The notes beneath the pieces are model-generated. The model ran no database searches and was not told the DNA's origin. It saw only the letters and a list, made by a program, of their open reading frames with translations. The position numbers and the translations under genes are program-made. A stretch of 64,000 nucleotides of DNA from Plutella xylostella (Eukaryota; Arthropoda; Insecta; Lepidoptera; Plutellidae): the NCBI RefSeq assembly GCF_932276165.1, contig NC_063998.1:10490501-10554500 (forward strand), written 5' to 3'. Of the stretch, positions 43,898-56,500 are shown in pieces. The first letter of the stretch is position 1; every line of letters begins with the position of its first letter.

Positions 43898-44482
43898 GCC
43901 TCGCTTCGCTCGGCTCTCCAGGGTTTGCAGTATGGTGATTCGCATTGTTTTGCCTCGCTTCGCTCGGCTCCTCTTTTACGGTTAGGTTATAAATACTTAA
44001 GTTGGATTGCCTCGCTGCGCTCGGCTCTTCAGTGGTTGTGGTATGATGTTTTGGAATGTTTTGCCTCGCTGCGCTCGGCTCTTCAATGTTTGTGGTAGGA
44101 TAGTTTGGATTGTTTTGCCTCGCTGCGCTCGGCTCTGCAGTTACATAGGCACTTGCTGTTTATTGTACTTTAGCCTCGCTTCGCTCGGCTCTTCGGGTTT
44201 TCGGATGTTGGTTTCAGTAGTTTTGCCTCGCTCCGCTCGGCTCTCTAGGTTTTGGATTGATGGTTTAGGTTGTGTTGCCTCGCTTCGCTCGGCTTTCCAC
44301 TTCTTAAACGGGACTTTTCCCGTAGTTTTTCTTTATTGATATTGATAATTATGATACGTAATGCCTCGCTTCGCTCGGATTTCTTTCCTTTATGGCAGGG
44401 TTACTTGTCGGATGCCTCGCTGCGCTCGGCTGGTTTTATTTTGGTATAGCTTGTAAAAGGACTATGGCCTCGCTGCGCTCGG
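43898..44482 (+). repeat. 54-bp-period CpG core array, unit 2
   Basis: About 11 cores of the GCCTCGCTNCGCTCGGC type, spacing about 52-56 bp, with a longer gap before the last three. Spacers correspond one by one to those in units 1 and 3. Confidence 0.7.
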
Positions 44483-46993
44483 CACTTACACTGTGGTAAA
44501 GTTGATTTACATTTTGTATAGTTTTAGGGAAAATATTTTTTCCTCTAAAAGTGGGGAGTTTTTATTAAAAAAAATAATTCTTTGTATTTATCTTCACAAA
44601 TGCGCCATATACCACAAATCTGTCTGACCACTTCAAAGGGGTGAAATTGCTAATGTTGGTAATTTTTTCTACGTTTTTAGGGAAATTTTGATTTTTTCCC
44701 TACAAGTGGGGAGTTTTTATTTTAAATAATTATTGTTTGTATTTATCTACACAAATGCGCTATATACCATAAATCTGTCCGACCACTTCAACGTGGTGAA
44801 ATTGCTAATGTTGGTAATTTTTTCTACGTTTTTAGGGAAAATTTGATTTTTTTCCCTTTAAGTGGGGAGTTTTTATTTTAAATAATTATTGTTTGTATTT
44901 ATCTACACAAATGCGTCATATACCATAAATCTGTCCGAACACTTCAACGGGGTGAAATTGCTAATGTTGGTAATTTTTTCTACGTTTTTAGGGAAATTTT
45001 GTTTTTTTCCCTACAACTGGGGAGTTTTTATTTTAAATAATTATTGTTTGTATTTATCTGCACAAATGCGCCATATACCATAAATCTGTCCGACCACTTC
45101 AACGTGGTGAAATTGCTAATGTTGGTAATTTTTTCTACGTTTTTAGGGAAAATTTGTTTTTTTTCCCTTTAAGTGGGGAGTTTTTATTTTAAATTAAAAT
45201 TGAAAGCATTTAACTACATAAACATGCTATACATTCGAAACCCCTCAGACCATCTCAAAGTGATAAAATTGCATATTTATGTAAATTTTCCCATGTTTTT
45301 AGGGAAATTTTGTTTTTTTTTCCTAAAAGTGGGGAGTTTTTATTATTAATTAAAAATCTATGCATTTAAATACACAAACGCGCGATACATTTGAATCCCC
45401 TCAGATCATCACAAAACGATAAAATTGCATATTTATGTAAAATTTCCCATGTTTTTAGGGAAATTTTGTTTTTTCCCTAAAAATGGGGAGTTTTTATTTC
45501 ATAAGCACACTAAATGCATCCACCTACACAAACGCGCTCTGCAAGTCAAAACTGTCAGACCACTCAATACAGGTGAAATAGCCTTAAAACATGTAAAATT
45601 TCTCTTTTACAAAATGGCTGCCACTTCATCCGCCATTTTGATTTTTGCAGTTTTCGGAATTTTCCTATTAATTTAACCATTCATACAACCATTTACAAAG
45701 AAAAACATCACCCCACCTTCCCCCCTTCTGGGAGATCAATTCACCTCAACTTGAATCGACGTCGAACTTTTTCAAAAATATAATCTCCCGTATTTCTCAG
45801 GGTTGCCAGCCGAAAGTGATAAAAATAGTCAAATGTCATTAGTATGAGCCTTTCTGACTAAACTAAATCATTTTTTAAAATCCAAAACGGTTATTTCTAT
45901 TTTTTATGTTTTTGGGGAAAATCTCAAAATTTTCCCTAAAAATGGGGAAATTTTATTTAACTGGTATAGTCTACCCAACAAACTACACAAATGCGCTATA
46001 CAAGACAAATCTCCCCAACCACTCTAAACATGTGAAACAACCAATCAAAAAACGTGAAAAAAAGTCACTTTTACAAAATGGCCGCCAAAGCAGTCCGCCA
46101 TTTTGTTTTTTCAATTTTTCGGAATTTTCCCATAAACTGCACCATACATCAGACCGTGTACAAAAAAAATCATCACCCCACCTGCCTCCCTTCTGGGAGA
46201 TCAATTCACCTCAAGTTGGGTCGACGTAAAAAAATCCAAAAAAATATAATCTCGCCTATCGCGCAGGGTTGCCAGTCGAAAGTAATAAAAATGGTCAAAT
46301 GTCATTAGTACGGGTCTTTCCGACAAAACTGCATCAAATTTTAAAATCAAAAGTGGCCATTTCTACTTTTCATGTTTTTGGGGAAAATCTCGAAATATAC
46401 CCTAAAAATGGGGAAAATTCTTTCGCATGGCAACTCTACTCGTCAAACTACACAACCGCTCCATACAAGTCAAACCTGTCAAATGCCTCGAACACGATAA
46501 AAAAATGCTTTGAAAATCCCCGAAAAAACACGTTTTTATAAAAAAATCTCCTCTCCCCCCGCAATTAAAAAAAAAACATTTTTTGGAATTTTCCCATAAA
46601 TTTCATCATGTGTCCCCCCGTTTACAAAAAACACCATCCCCCCACCTCCCCCCCTTCCGGGAGATCAATTCACCTCAAGTCGGGTCTGACACGCCCTAAA
46701 CTTTACTTGACTGCAACTCGGCCGCCATTTTGTTTTTTTATTTTTTTATATTTTTTTTATAATCTGTCAGACACTCCAAAAACACCCTCAAAATATGAAA
46801 AAATGTATGGTCACCAAAACAGAGGAGCAAAAAAAATTTTTTTTTTTTACAACTTTTTTTAAAAAGTCGAGGTTTTTCTCTACTCACCCGAGCACCCTGT
46901 ACATTTCCCTAAAACATTTTTATATCAAAAAATGGCTCCTTCTGGGAGAACAATCATGTCAATGAGTGTGTCAGTGGTAATCCAGCTATATTA

Positions 46994-48644
46994 TACACTC
47001 GCGAGCAACCAAATCGACTCAAGCCTTCACGGCGCACATATACATTGATTTTCCTAAAACGATAAATGGTAAATATAAAAGTGATATGTCATTCGAAAGC
47101 TGAAGAATTAGGCTTTCAATTAAGATCAATACCATAAAAAAAAACTAAGCGCAGATTTAATGACGCATTTTAATTGCCCGTCAGTGTTAATTACCTCATT
47201 AGGAATCCACGCCTTGCGCTACCTGATCCCGCTATAAAACCTTTCCACATCCGGTGTACCTTATCAGTCGCTTGTTGCAAGTTGACCGGTACACATCTCG
47301 TTGCATTGTATTCCTTGTTTTCGCAAACCCATGGATACCACACCAGAAGAAGCTGCTCAAGTTGTTGCCTTGCTGCAACAAGGGTTAAGTCAGCGAGCAG
47401 TCGCTGCCCAGCTCCACTTGAGCCAGTCTGCTGTATCCCGAGTATACAGACGGTTCCAAGAGACTGGTGCCTTCAATCGAAGACCAAGAACGGGCCGCCA
47501 CCGCTGCACTTCAGAGAGAGACGACCGCTTCATTGTCTCAACCTCGCTGCGCAATCGACACCTTACGGGCGTTGATGTGCAGCAAGAACTGAGACGTGTA
47601 CGACAAGTGGCTGTCAGCGAGTGGACAGTGAGAAGACGCTTGAAGGAAGCCAACTTGACACCAAAAAGACCTGCATCAGGCCCCAAATTGACTGCAGGCC
47701 ACCGACAAGCGCGTCTTCAGTTTGCTCGAGAGCATCTCGATTGGAGCATTGCGCAATGGCGGTCGGTCCTGTTTACTGATGAGTGCAGAGTGTGTCTGCA
47801 TGGCAGTGACAGGAGAGGCCGGGTCTACCGGCGTCCGGGGGAACGATTTGCCCAATGTTGTTTCGCTGAAACAGTAGCATATGGCGGCGGTTCCTGCATG
47901 ATGTGGGCTGGTATTTCTCTAGAGGGAAAAACCGCACTTGTTTTCGTGCCTGGAGGCGGCCGAGGAGGCGGGTTAACAGCTGATCGGTACATCACCGACA
48001 TTCTACTCGGTCATGTTGTGCCCTATGCAGAATTTGTCGGTGAAGACTTCGTGCTAATGCACGACAATGCCCGCTGCCACACGGCACGAGTCAGTCGGCA
48101 GTTTCTGAGAGAGAAGGAATTGCGCACGATGGACTGGCCTGCGCTCAGTCCTGACCTGAATCCCATCGAACACTTATGGGACGAGCTCAAAAGAAGAGTT
48201 CGGGCCAGGAATCCAGTCCCTGCAAGCGTGGACGAGCTGAAGACAGCTTTATTAGAGGAGTGGGACGGCATTCCTCAGGAAACTGTCAAAAAGTTGATAA
48301 GGTCTATGAGAAACAGGCTGCAGGCTGTAATTAGGGCAAGAGGGGGCAATACAAAGTATTGATTTAAATAAATAAATTTTTATCTTAACATTTTTTGTTT
48401 AATTTGTATAATACGATACCCATACCCTTTTTTCCTAAATTCCCGTTTTTCCTACAATTGCGTTCAGACATCATTTATTTCAAAAATGATGAATGGATTT
48501 CAATAATAATGATATCAAATTAAAGCTGACATCTTAAGCTTTTAAATGACATATCATTTTTATTATTTCTATTCATAATTTTACTTGTATTAATGTATGT
48601 TTGCGCCGTCAAGGCTTGAGTCGATTTGGTTGCTCGCGAGTGTA
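46994..48644 (+). mobile_element. Tc1-type DNA transposon, apparently intact
   Basis: Element 46,996-48,642 (1,647 bp) with TA duplicated at 46,994-46,995 and 48,643-48,644. Terminal repeats start CACTCGCGAGCAACCAAATC, identical over 32 bp. Weaker inverted similarity continues over more than 120 bp (GATATGTCATT and AAAGCT blocks on both sides). It encodes one uninterrupted transposase. It sits exactly in the AT-rich end of tandem unit 2. Confidence 0.85.
47331..48362 (+). CDS. Tc1-family transposase (DD34E)
   Basis: 343 residues from the ATG at 47,331; an upstream extension to 47,301 has no ATG. N-terminal helix-turn-helix regions lie at about residues 1-120 (AVAAQLHLSQSAVSRVYRRF, then an RRRL/HTH_Tnp_Tc3_2-like part). 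The catalytic domain has D in FTDECRV, D in MHDNARCHTA and E in SPDLNPIEHLW. 34 residues separate the last two, which defines DD34E Tc1. The reaction is cut-and-paste excision and insertion at TA. Length is normal for the family (about 340). No stop or frameshift, so the copy may be active. AATAAA follows the stop within 15 bp. Confidence 0.9.
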   Translation: MDTTPEEAAQVVALLQQGLSQRAVAAQLHLSQSAVSRVYRRFQETGAFNRRPRTGRHRCTSERDDRFIVSTSLRNRHLTGVDVQQELRRVRQVAVSEWTVRRRLKEANLTPKRPASGPKLTAGHRQARLQFAREHLDWSIAQWRSVLFTDECRVCLHGSDRRGRVYRRPGERFAQCCFAETVAYGGGSCMMWAGISLEGKTALVFVPGGGRGGGLTADRYITDILLGHVVPYAEFVGEDFVLMHDNARCHTARVSRQFLREKELRTMDWPALSPDLNPIEHLWDELKRRVRARNPVPASVDELKTALLEEWDGIPQETVKKLIRSMRNRLQAVIRARGGNTKY

Positions 48645-49288
48645 TATTATAACTAGAGGTTGCGTTGTGGCGCGGGCTGCAAGCAGCCGCGCGGGGCTTT
48701 GATGCCTTTGGTTCGGTTTCAGCAGGGTATTGACTTGAACATATCGTAGCAAATATTTCTTGCGTTTTGTTACGCCTTAAAAACTGTTATCACTATGAAT
48801 GTCTTTATTAAAGGGGTACTGATGATTTTTACTTCAGGTGGGATTAGTTTTCAGTATGAATTTCGGTTTCAGCAGGGTATTGACTTGAACAAAACGTAGC
48901 AAGTCTTTGTTGTGTTTTGTTTTGGATTAAAAACTGTTTTCAGTATGAATTTTGTTATAAAAGGGGTACTGATGATTTGGTTTCAGGGGGGGATACAGTT
49001 TTCAATATGAATTTCGGTTTCATCAGGGTATTGACTTGACCATACCGTAGCAAATACTTCTTGCGTTTTGTTATGCCTTAAAAACTGTGTTCACTATGAA
49101 TTTCTTTATAACAGGGGTACTGATGATTTTGTTTTAGGTGGGATACGGTTTTCAGTATGAATTTTGGTGAGATACGGTTATTCACTTGACTATAACGTAT
49201 CGAATATTTTATGGGGTCCATTTGTCCCTTGAAATCCAATTTCAGTATGAAATTTGGTAAGAGATGGGTATTGACTTTGCCATAATAG

Positions 49289-49544
49289 ACTCACAACTTA
49301 CAAATTCAAGAAATAACCGTTAGTATACTCCCGGGCAATGAAAAGGTTCCACTGAGAAAAGCTAAACGGAAAAATCTAGCTTAGTGCCGTCTTCTGCAAC
49401 ATTCCCGTACATTTAACAGAGCGTCAGGATATTACCAACTAAAAACGGTAATATTTGGTTCCAATTTTAAATAAAATCTTTGTAAAAATTGGGGTCGTAT
49501 GGGGTCGGCATTTTGTGAGTGGAACTTATTCATTGCCCGGGTTG
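49289..49544 (+). mobile_element. MITE-like insertion in unit 3
   Basis: Units 2 and 3 are parallel up to CCATAATA and again from TACAACGG. The 256 bp between are present only in unit 3. It contains CCCGGGCAATGAAAAGG near its left and CATTGCCCGGG at its right as inverted repeats, with TA at both edges. Related to 13,690-13,845. Confidence 0.6.
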
Positions 49545-50102
49545 TACAACGGATATTTCTTGAATTTAGCTTTACATAAAAAAAAATACTCCACAGGAAT
49601 GTTAATATTTGCCGGGAAAACTATTTTCATTATGAATTACGGATTGTCTCACACAAATACGATAGAGAAACTGATCTATATGGTCATTTTTCGGTTTCGT
49701 AAACTTTACCTAGTAGCGAGCCGACATCGTTTTGTGTACAAATATTGGGTTCTTTAACACCTCATAAATCTGAGTCACCTCCATTCGCGCGTTTTTCTAG
49801 CGTGTCGATTATTAGTTTACTCTGTCCTGAAAAGAAACTTTTTCATAGAAACGAAATTTACAGGATTTTTTATTCATTATTTTCTTATGTGGGTCTGCTG
49901 TTTAAGACAAAGTAAGTAGGATAAAGTGCGTTTTTTAACATTATAGAACTATGCTTTTCACGTTTTTCGTTGCACACATATGGAACTATAAACGCGGCCA
50001 AACTTACACTTTTGTCTTTCATTTTTATTCATTGAAGTTATTTCTTAGCCACAATCGGCTCTCAGGTTATATAGTTGTGTTGACGAGGGTTTGAGTAGTG
50101 TT

Positions 50103-50738
50103 GCCTCGCTTCGCTCGGCTCTCCAGGGTTTGCAGTATGGTGGTTCGCATTGATTTGCCTCGCTTCGCTCGGCTCCTCTTTAACGGTTAGGTTATACTTA
50201 AGCTGTATTGCCTCGCTTCGCTCGGCTCTTCAGTGGTTTTGGTATGATGTTTTGAAATGTTTTGCCTCGCTGCGCTCGGCTCTCCAATGTTTGTGGTATG
50301 ATGGATTGGATTGTTTTGCCTCGCTGCGCTCGGCTCTCCAGTTAAACAGACAGATGGTGATTAAAGTAGTATAGCCTCGCTTCGCTCGGCTCCTCTCCAG
50401 TCTCAGAATGATAGTTTCGGTTGTTTTGCCTCGCTTCGCTCGGCTCTTCGGGTTTTCGGTTGTTGGTTTCAGTAGTTTTGCCTCGCTCCGCTCGGCTCTC
50501 TAGGTTTTGGATTGATGGTTTAGGTTGTTTTGCCTCGCTTCGCTCGGCTTTCCACTTCTTAAACGGTACTCTCCCGTAGTTTTTCTTTATTGATTTTAAT
50601 TATTATGATACGCAATGCCTCGCTTCTTTCGGATTTCTTTTCATTATGGCAGGGTTACTTGTCGGATGCCTCGCTGCGCTCGGCTGGTTTTATTTTGGCA
50701 TAGCTTGTAGAAGGACTATGGCCTCGCTGCGCTCGGCA
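50103..50738 (+). repeat. 54-bp-period CpG core array, unit 3
   Basis: About 12 cores of the GCCTCGCTNCGCTCGGC type. The one near 50,617 is degenerate (GCCTCGCTTCTTTCGG). Confidence 0.7.
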
Positions 50739-52782
50739 CTTAAACTGTGGTAAAGTTGACTTATATTTTGTATGTTTTTAGGGAAAATATTTTTTCCCCT
50801 AAAAGTGGGGAGTTTTTATTTTAAATAATAATTGTTTGTATTTATCTACACAAATGCGCCATATACCACAAATCTGTCTGACCACTTCAAAAGGGTGAAA
50901 TTGCTTATGTTGGTAATTTTTTCTACATTTTTAGGGAAATTTAGTTTTTTTTCCCTATAAGTGGGGAGTTTTTATTTTAAATTAAAATTGTATGCATTTA
51001 ACTACACAAACACGCTATACATTTGAAACCCCTCAGACCATCTCAAAGTGATAAAATTGCATATTTATGTAAATTTTCCCATGTTGTTAGGGAAATTTTG
51101 TTTTTTTACCCAAATTATTTATTATTAATTAAAAATCCTTACTTTTAACTACGCAAACGCGCCATACATTCTAATCTCCTCAGACCATCACAAAACGATA
51201 AAATTGCATATTTATGTATAATTTCTCATGTTTTTAGGGAAATTTTGTTTTTTTCCCTAAAAATGGGGAGTTTTTTTTTTCATAGAAAAATTAAGCGTAC
51301 CTAAACACACAAACGTGCTCTACAAGTCAAAACTGTTAGACCACTCAATACAGGTGAAAAAGCCTTAAAACATGTAAAATTTCTCTTTTACAAAATGGCT
51401 GCCACTTCATCCGCCATTTTAATTTTTGCAGTTTTCGGAATTTTCCTATGAATTTCACCATATATCCAACCATGTGCAAAGAAAAACATCACCCCACCTC
51501 CCCCCCTTCTGGGAGATCAATTCACCTCAACTTGAATCGACGTCGAACTTTTTCAAAAATATAATCTCCCGTATTTCTCAGGGTTGCCAGCCGAAAGTGA
51601 TAAAAATAGTCAAATGTCATTAGTATGAGCCTTTCTGACTAAACTGCATCATTTTATAAAATCCAAAACGGTTATTTCTATTTTTCAGGTTTTTGGGGAA
51701 AACCTCAAAATTTTCCCTAAAAATGGGGAAATTTTATTTAACTGGTATAGTCTACCCAACAAACTACACAAATGCGCTATACAAGATAAATTTCCCCAAC
51801 CACTCTAAACATGTGAAACAACCAATCAAAAATCGTGAAAAAAAGTCACTTTTACAAAATGGCCGCCAAAGCAGTCCGCCATTTTGTTTTTTCAATTTTT
51901 CGGAATTTTCCCATAAACTGCACCATACAACAGACCGTGTCCAAAAAAAATCATCACCCCACCTGCCTCCCTTCTGGGAGATCAATTCACCTCAAGTTGG
52001 GTCGACGTAAAAAAATCCGAAAAAATATAATCTCGCTTATCGCCCAGGGTTGCCAGTCGAAAGTAATAAAAATGGTCAAATGTCATTAGTACGGGTCTTT
52101 CCGACAAAACTGCATCAAATTTTAAAATCAAAAGTGGCCATTTCTACTTTTCATGTTTTTGGGGAAAATCTCGAAATTTACCCTGAAAATGGGGAAAATT
52201 TTTTCACATGGCAACTCTACTCGACAAACTACACAACCGCTCCATACAAGTCAAACCTGTCAAATGCCTCGAACACAATAAAAAAATGCTTTGAAAATCC
52301 CCGAAAAAACACGTTTTTATAAAAAAATCTCCCCTCCCCCCGCAATTATAAAAAAATCATTTTTTGGAATTTTCCCTTAAATTTCATCATGTGCCCCACC
52401 GTTTACAAAAAACACCATCCCCCCACCTCCCCCCCTTCCGGGAGATCAATTCACCTCAAGTTGGGTCTGACACGCCCTAAACTTTACTTCACTGCAACTC
52501 GGCCGCCATTTTGTTTTTTTTTTTTTTTTATATTTTTTTTATAATCTGTCAGACATTCTTAATTCACCCTCAAAATATAAAAAAATGTATGGTCACCAAA
52601 ATGGAGGAGCAAAAAAAATTTTTTTTTTTTACAACTTTTTTTAAAAAGTCGAGGTTTTTCTCTACTCAACCGAGCACCCTGTACATTTCCCTAAAACATT
52701 TTTATATCAAAAAATGGCTCCTTCTGGGAGAACAATCATGTCAATGAGTGTGTCAGTGGTAATCCAGCTATATATATTATAA

Positions 52783-53263
52783 TTAACGAATGGTAAAACT
52801 AGGTAGGTAGTTATTACAATAATGATAATATCAATAACATTATAATGCTGGTACTAATATGAATGAGAGGAAAGATGTAACTGTTAGGTAGTTTCTAAAC
52901 TCAGAAACTGCTGGGCTGGCCTGGGCTGGTTTCAAAAATCCTTTAAGTACTATTAAGTACCTATACTTAAACCAATATTATCACTGTATAATATCAAACA
53001 CTATCAAAATACATTAGAACGTTACCTTGATTTACGAATTCTCACTAGAAACCACTCAGGAGAAAACTAAAGGAGATACGAAATTCACACGAAATGCTAC
53101 TCTATTCAGTAATGTTGAGCTAATACCTAGGTATAAATTTATTTTGTTGTTTACAAATGTAAGAATAACCACACTGAAACGACGCCGCTAATGTAACCGC
53201 TCTTTACATCATTCTTCATTTCCACTCAACGTAAACAATTGCTGAAACAATCCTCAGTACCAC
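52783..53263. other. Non-coding, nothing recognised
   Basis: AT-rich sequence between the tandem array and the next MITE. Confidence 0.45.
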
Positions 53264-53371
53264 GGGGTCACTCTATGTACTTAATGAAAAACTATGTTTT
53301 GGAGTGAAAGGTGCCGATTGCACGACAGCTCTGGTTCGTTCGTTTTCCGTCAGTCTAGTCTAGAGTAACCC
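53264..53371 (-). mobile_element. MITE, GGGTTACT family
   Basis: GGGGTCACTCTA at the left and TAGAGTAACCC at the right are inverted termini. The interior GATTGCACGACAGCTCTGG and TTCGTTCGTTTTCCGTCAG match the copy at 17,228 on the other strand. Confidence 0.6.
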
Positions 53372-53531
53372 AGGGCACGTGGAACCGCAGGAAGTACTTA
53401 CACCTGTTCCAATAACTTGGCATACTCCGTGGTATAACATAATATATAACCTACTCGTAGTATACAGGGCGTCGGTGGCTAACAGTAAGGGCAGCCCTTG
53501 TAAGAAACTAAACACTCCTAAGGATGGTTTA

Positions 53532-56500
53532 CATACATCCATCCTGACGTCCCTCAGCAGGGACAAAGGGCCTTGAGTAGATTTCTCCATCTGGCTCGAT
53601 CTTGGGCAGCGGCTGCGAGATCCTCCCACTTCATTCCCACAACTTTTGCCTCATTCTCCACAGAACGTCGCCAGGTTGTTTTTGGGCGGCCCCGTTTACG
53701 TTTTCCGGTTGGCTGCCAGCTGAGCACTTGCTTCGACGGGAATTCTTCGGGTCTTCTGAGGGTATGACCCAGCCACCTCCATTTTCTTGTGAGGATTTCC
53801 TGTTCGATGGGTTTCTGCTTCGTCAACCTCCACAGTTCCGCGTTCGAAATGGTTCGTGGCCAGTAAATCCGCAAAATTCGCCTTAGGCATTTGTTGATAA
53901 ATACCTGTAGCTTGCTGGATAGGTCTTTCCGAACGAACCATGTTTCGCAACCGTATAGCAAGACTGACTTTACGTTAGACTCGAAAATCCTCACTTTTGT
54001 ACGCCGGGTCATGACGTTAGAGCTCCACACCGGTTTTAACTGGGCAAAAGCACCTCTAGCTTTGTTTAGACGGGTTTCGATGTCCATCTCTGTTCCTCCT
54101 ATTGGGTTCACTACTCCCCCGAGATAGGTGAATTTCTCAACCCGTTCGACATCTTCGCCATTAATTTGGAGCGGCTGGTTATCAAGGGAGTTAAGACGCA
54201 TCTCCTTGGTTTTGCCTATATTGATGCGAAGGCCCTCTTTCGCAGCTTCCGTGGCTAGGTCGTTTGTCTTGGACTGAAGGTCAGAACGTTTTGTAGAGAC
54301 TAAGCACAGGTCATCGGCAAAGTCGATGTCTTCTAAGTCTTTGTCGTGAGACCATGGTAAACCCCTTCGGCATTTGCAGGTCACTCTACACATAACGTCG
54401 TCCAGGACCATAAGGAACAGAAGTGGAGACAGTAGACATCCTTGTTTCACACCTGCAGTCACTGGGATGGGATCAGTGAGACGGCCTTTGTGCATCACTC
54501 TACAGGAGGACCCTTCATACATACACTTGATGAGTCCGATGATCTTCTCCGGTATTCCTCTCTTTTTGAGTGTGCGCCATATGCTGGACCACTTCACTCG
54601 GTCGAATGCCTTCTCGAAGTCGATAAACAATGTAAAGACTTCACATTGCATTTCGTTGCATTGTTCGAGGATCATTCGGATTAGATTTAGTTGGTCTGTG
54701 CACGATCTACCAGGTCTGAAACCACCCTGCTCTTCTCTCAAGTGTGCGTCCACTGCACTCGCCATCCTATTCAGCAAGATTTTGCACAAGATCTTCGAGC
54801 AGACCGGTAACAAATTTATGCCCCGCCAATTCGAACAGTTCGACAGATCACCTTTCTTTGGTAGTTTTACTATAACACCTTCTTTCCAGCTGTCTGGTAC
54901 TTGTTCTTGCTCCCATATCGATGACAGTAGCGGTAGCAACACGTCTGCAGAAACTTCTACGTTAGCTTTCAGAGCATCGATAGGGATAGCATCGTTGCCA
55001 GGTGCTTTTCGGCTCTTCAGTGATTTTATTGCTGTAGCTATTTCTGTCCGTGTTGGAGGCTGGATATTTATGTCGAGATGGTTTTGATAACTAACATCTG
55101 TATCCTCATCTTCATGACTTGACAGTGGAGCTTCAAAAACTTCACTGAAGTGTTGCTGCCATCTTAGAAGCTGGTCTTCTAGTGTTACTAAGAGTTTACC
55201 GTCTTGGCTTTTTATGGGTCGTTCTGGCCGGGGTTTGTTGCACAACTCTTTCCCTGCTCTGTACACTTCTCTGGTGTTTCCAGTCATGGCGGCTCTTTCT
55301 GCTCTACGAGCGATAGACTCAGCCCAGCGACGTTTATCTTTTTTTAGGCTACGTTTAATGTCACTTTCGCACAAGAAGTATTCATAGGCTAGCGATTCTT
55401 TAGCAGTGTGATCCTGCTCGGAGTTCAGCATTCCTTTAATGGATTTGCGTTTTTGGATTTTATCCCACGTTTCGTTTGCTATCCATTCCTTTCGTGAATA
55501 CTCCTTGTGTCCCAACACTTCCTTGCAGCACTTTTGAAGCACATCTTCAAGCTTACACCAATGCTCTTCGATTGGAGCTTCATCTATTCCAAGAGAAAAA
55601 TATCTGTTATGAAGATTGACACTGAATCTCTCTTTTACTTCGGGATCCTGTAGTTTGTCGACATCAAAGCGTTTGCTAGCTGGTGCTGACCTCTGTTGAG
55701 CATTTGCTATTTTCAGTTTGATCTTTGCGACGACTAAGTGATGATCACTATGAACGTCTGCACCTCTTTTATTTCTGACGTCTAACAAAGAGTGCCTCCA
55801 CTTTCTACAAATCATAAAGTGGTCAATTTGGTTTTCTGTTCGCCGATCTGGCGAAACCCAAGTCACCTTATGACAGTTCTTATGCGGGAACACTGATCCA
55901 CCTATTACAAGATCGTTTTCACAGGAGAACTCCACAAGCATGTCTCCATTCTCCGTTCGGTCTCCTAGAGCATGTTTGCCTACCCACGACTCTATGCCTC
56001 TGTTATCATTGCCTATCTGAGCGTTGAAGTCACCCATGCACATCACAATATCCTGCCTCTTAATAGCTTTCAAAGTGGAATTAAGCTGGTTGTAAAAAGT
56101 TTCCTTATCTGCCCTATCAGCCTTGTTTGTCGGTGCGTAGCATTGGACGACCGTAATTTTCCTAACTCTTGATAAAAAGCGGGCTGTCATGATGCGCTCA
56201 GATACCGGATTCCAATCTATTAAGCTTTTTTGGGCGTTTCTACTAAGCAATAGGGCTACTCCTGCTTCATGTTTATCCTGTTTGCCAGAGTATAGGAGAG
56301 TCATGTCACCTACTCTTTCCTCTCCAAAGTCCTTCCATCTTGCCTCTGAAATGCCCATGATGTCAAGCTGGTAGTCTGCCATATACTTTGCTACTTGATG
56401 CACTCTACTTTCTTCGCGCATTGTTCGTACATTCCACATGCCAATCAAAGTCCGTTTTTTCGCGCCAAAAGTCTGTTGTTTGGGATCGGTCCGGTTTTTT

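Larger units (their letters stand above)
42416..48652 (-). mobile_element. Helitron-like tandem unit 2 (holds a Tc1 element)
   Basis: About 4,588 bp once the 1,649-bp Tc1 insertion and its TA duplication are removed. Terminal CTAG at 42,416-42,419, hairpin at 42,433-42,455, directly abutting unit 1. It has the same block order as unit 1: ~150-bp repeats (about 42,480-43,140), core array (43,898-44,480, about 11 cores), hairpin repeats, ~465-bp repeats. A (GAAA)n tract with a foreign-looking segment lies at about 43,244-43,360. A second copy of the terminal hairpin region lies at about 42,795-42,830. Confidence 0.55.
48653..52782 (-). mobile_element. Helitron-like tandem unit 3
   Basis: 4,130 bp, about 3,875 without the insert 49,289-49,544. 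CTAG at 48,653-48,656, hairpin at 48,670-48,692, abuts unit 2. Its far end, TATATATTATAA at 52,782, is followed by unrelated sequence starting TTAACG, so the array ends here. Fewer ~150-bp and ~155-bp repeats than the other units. Confidence 0.55.

Noticed and set aside
39163..50374. Open frames with repeated FASLRSALQ-type peptides (39,163, 43,886, 50,150 and others)
   Set aside because: They are direct translations of the CpG core array in one frame. The cores also lie in other frames, and spacers introduce stops.
41059..52322. Conserved 65-107 codon frames in the three units, both strands
   Set aside because: Units are so similar that shared frames are expected; composition is repeat-like, with no domain or start context.
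54374..55087. 237-codon plus-strand frame
   Set aside because: Shadow of the minus-strand LINE frame.
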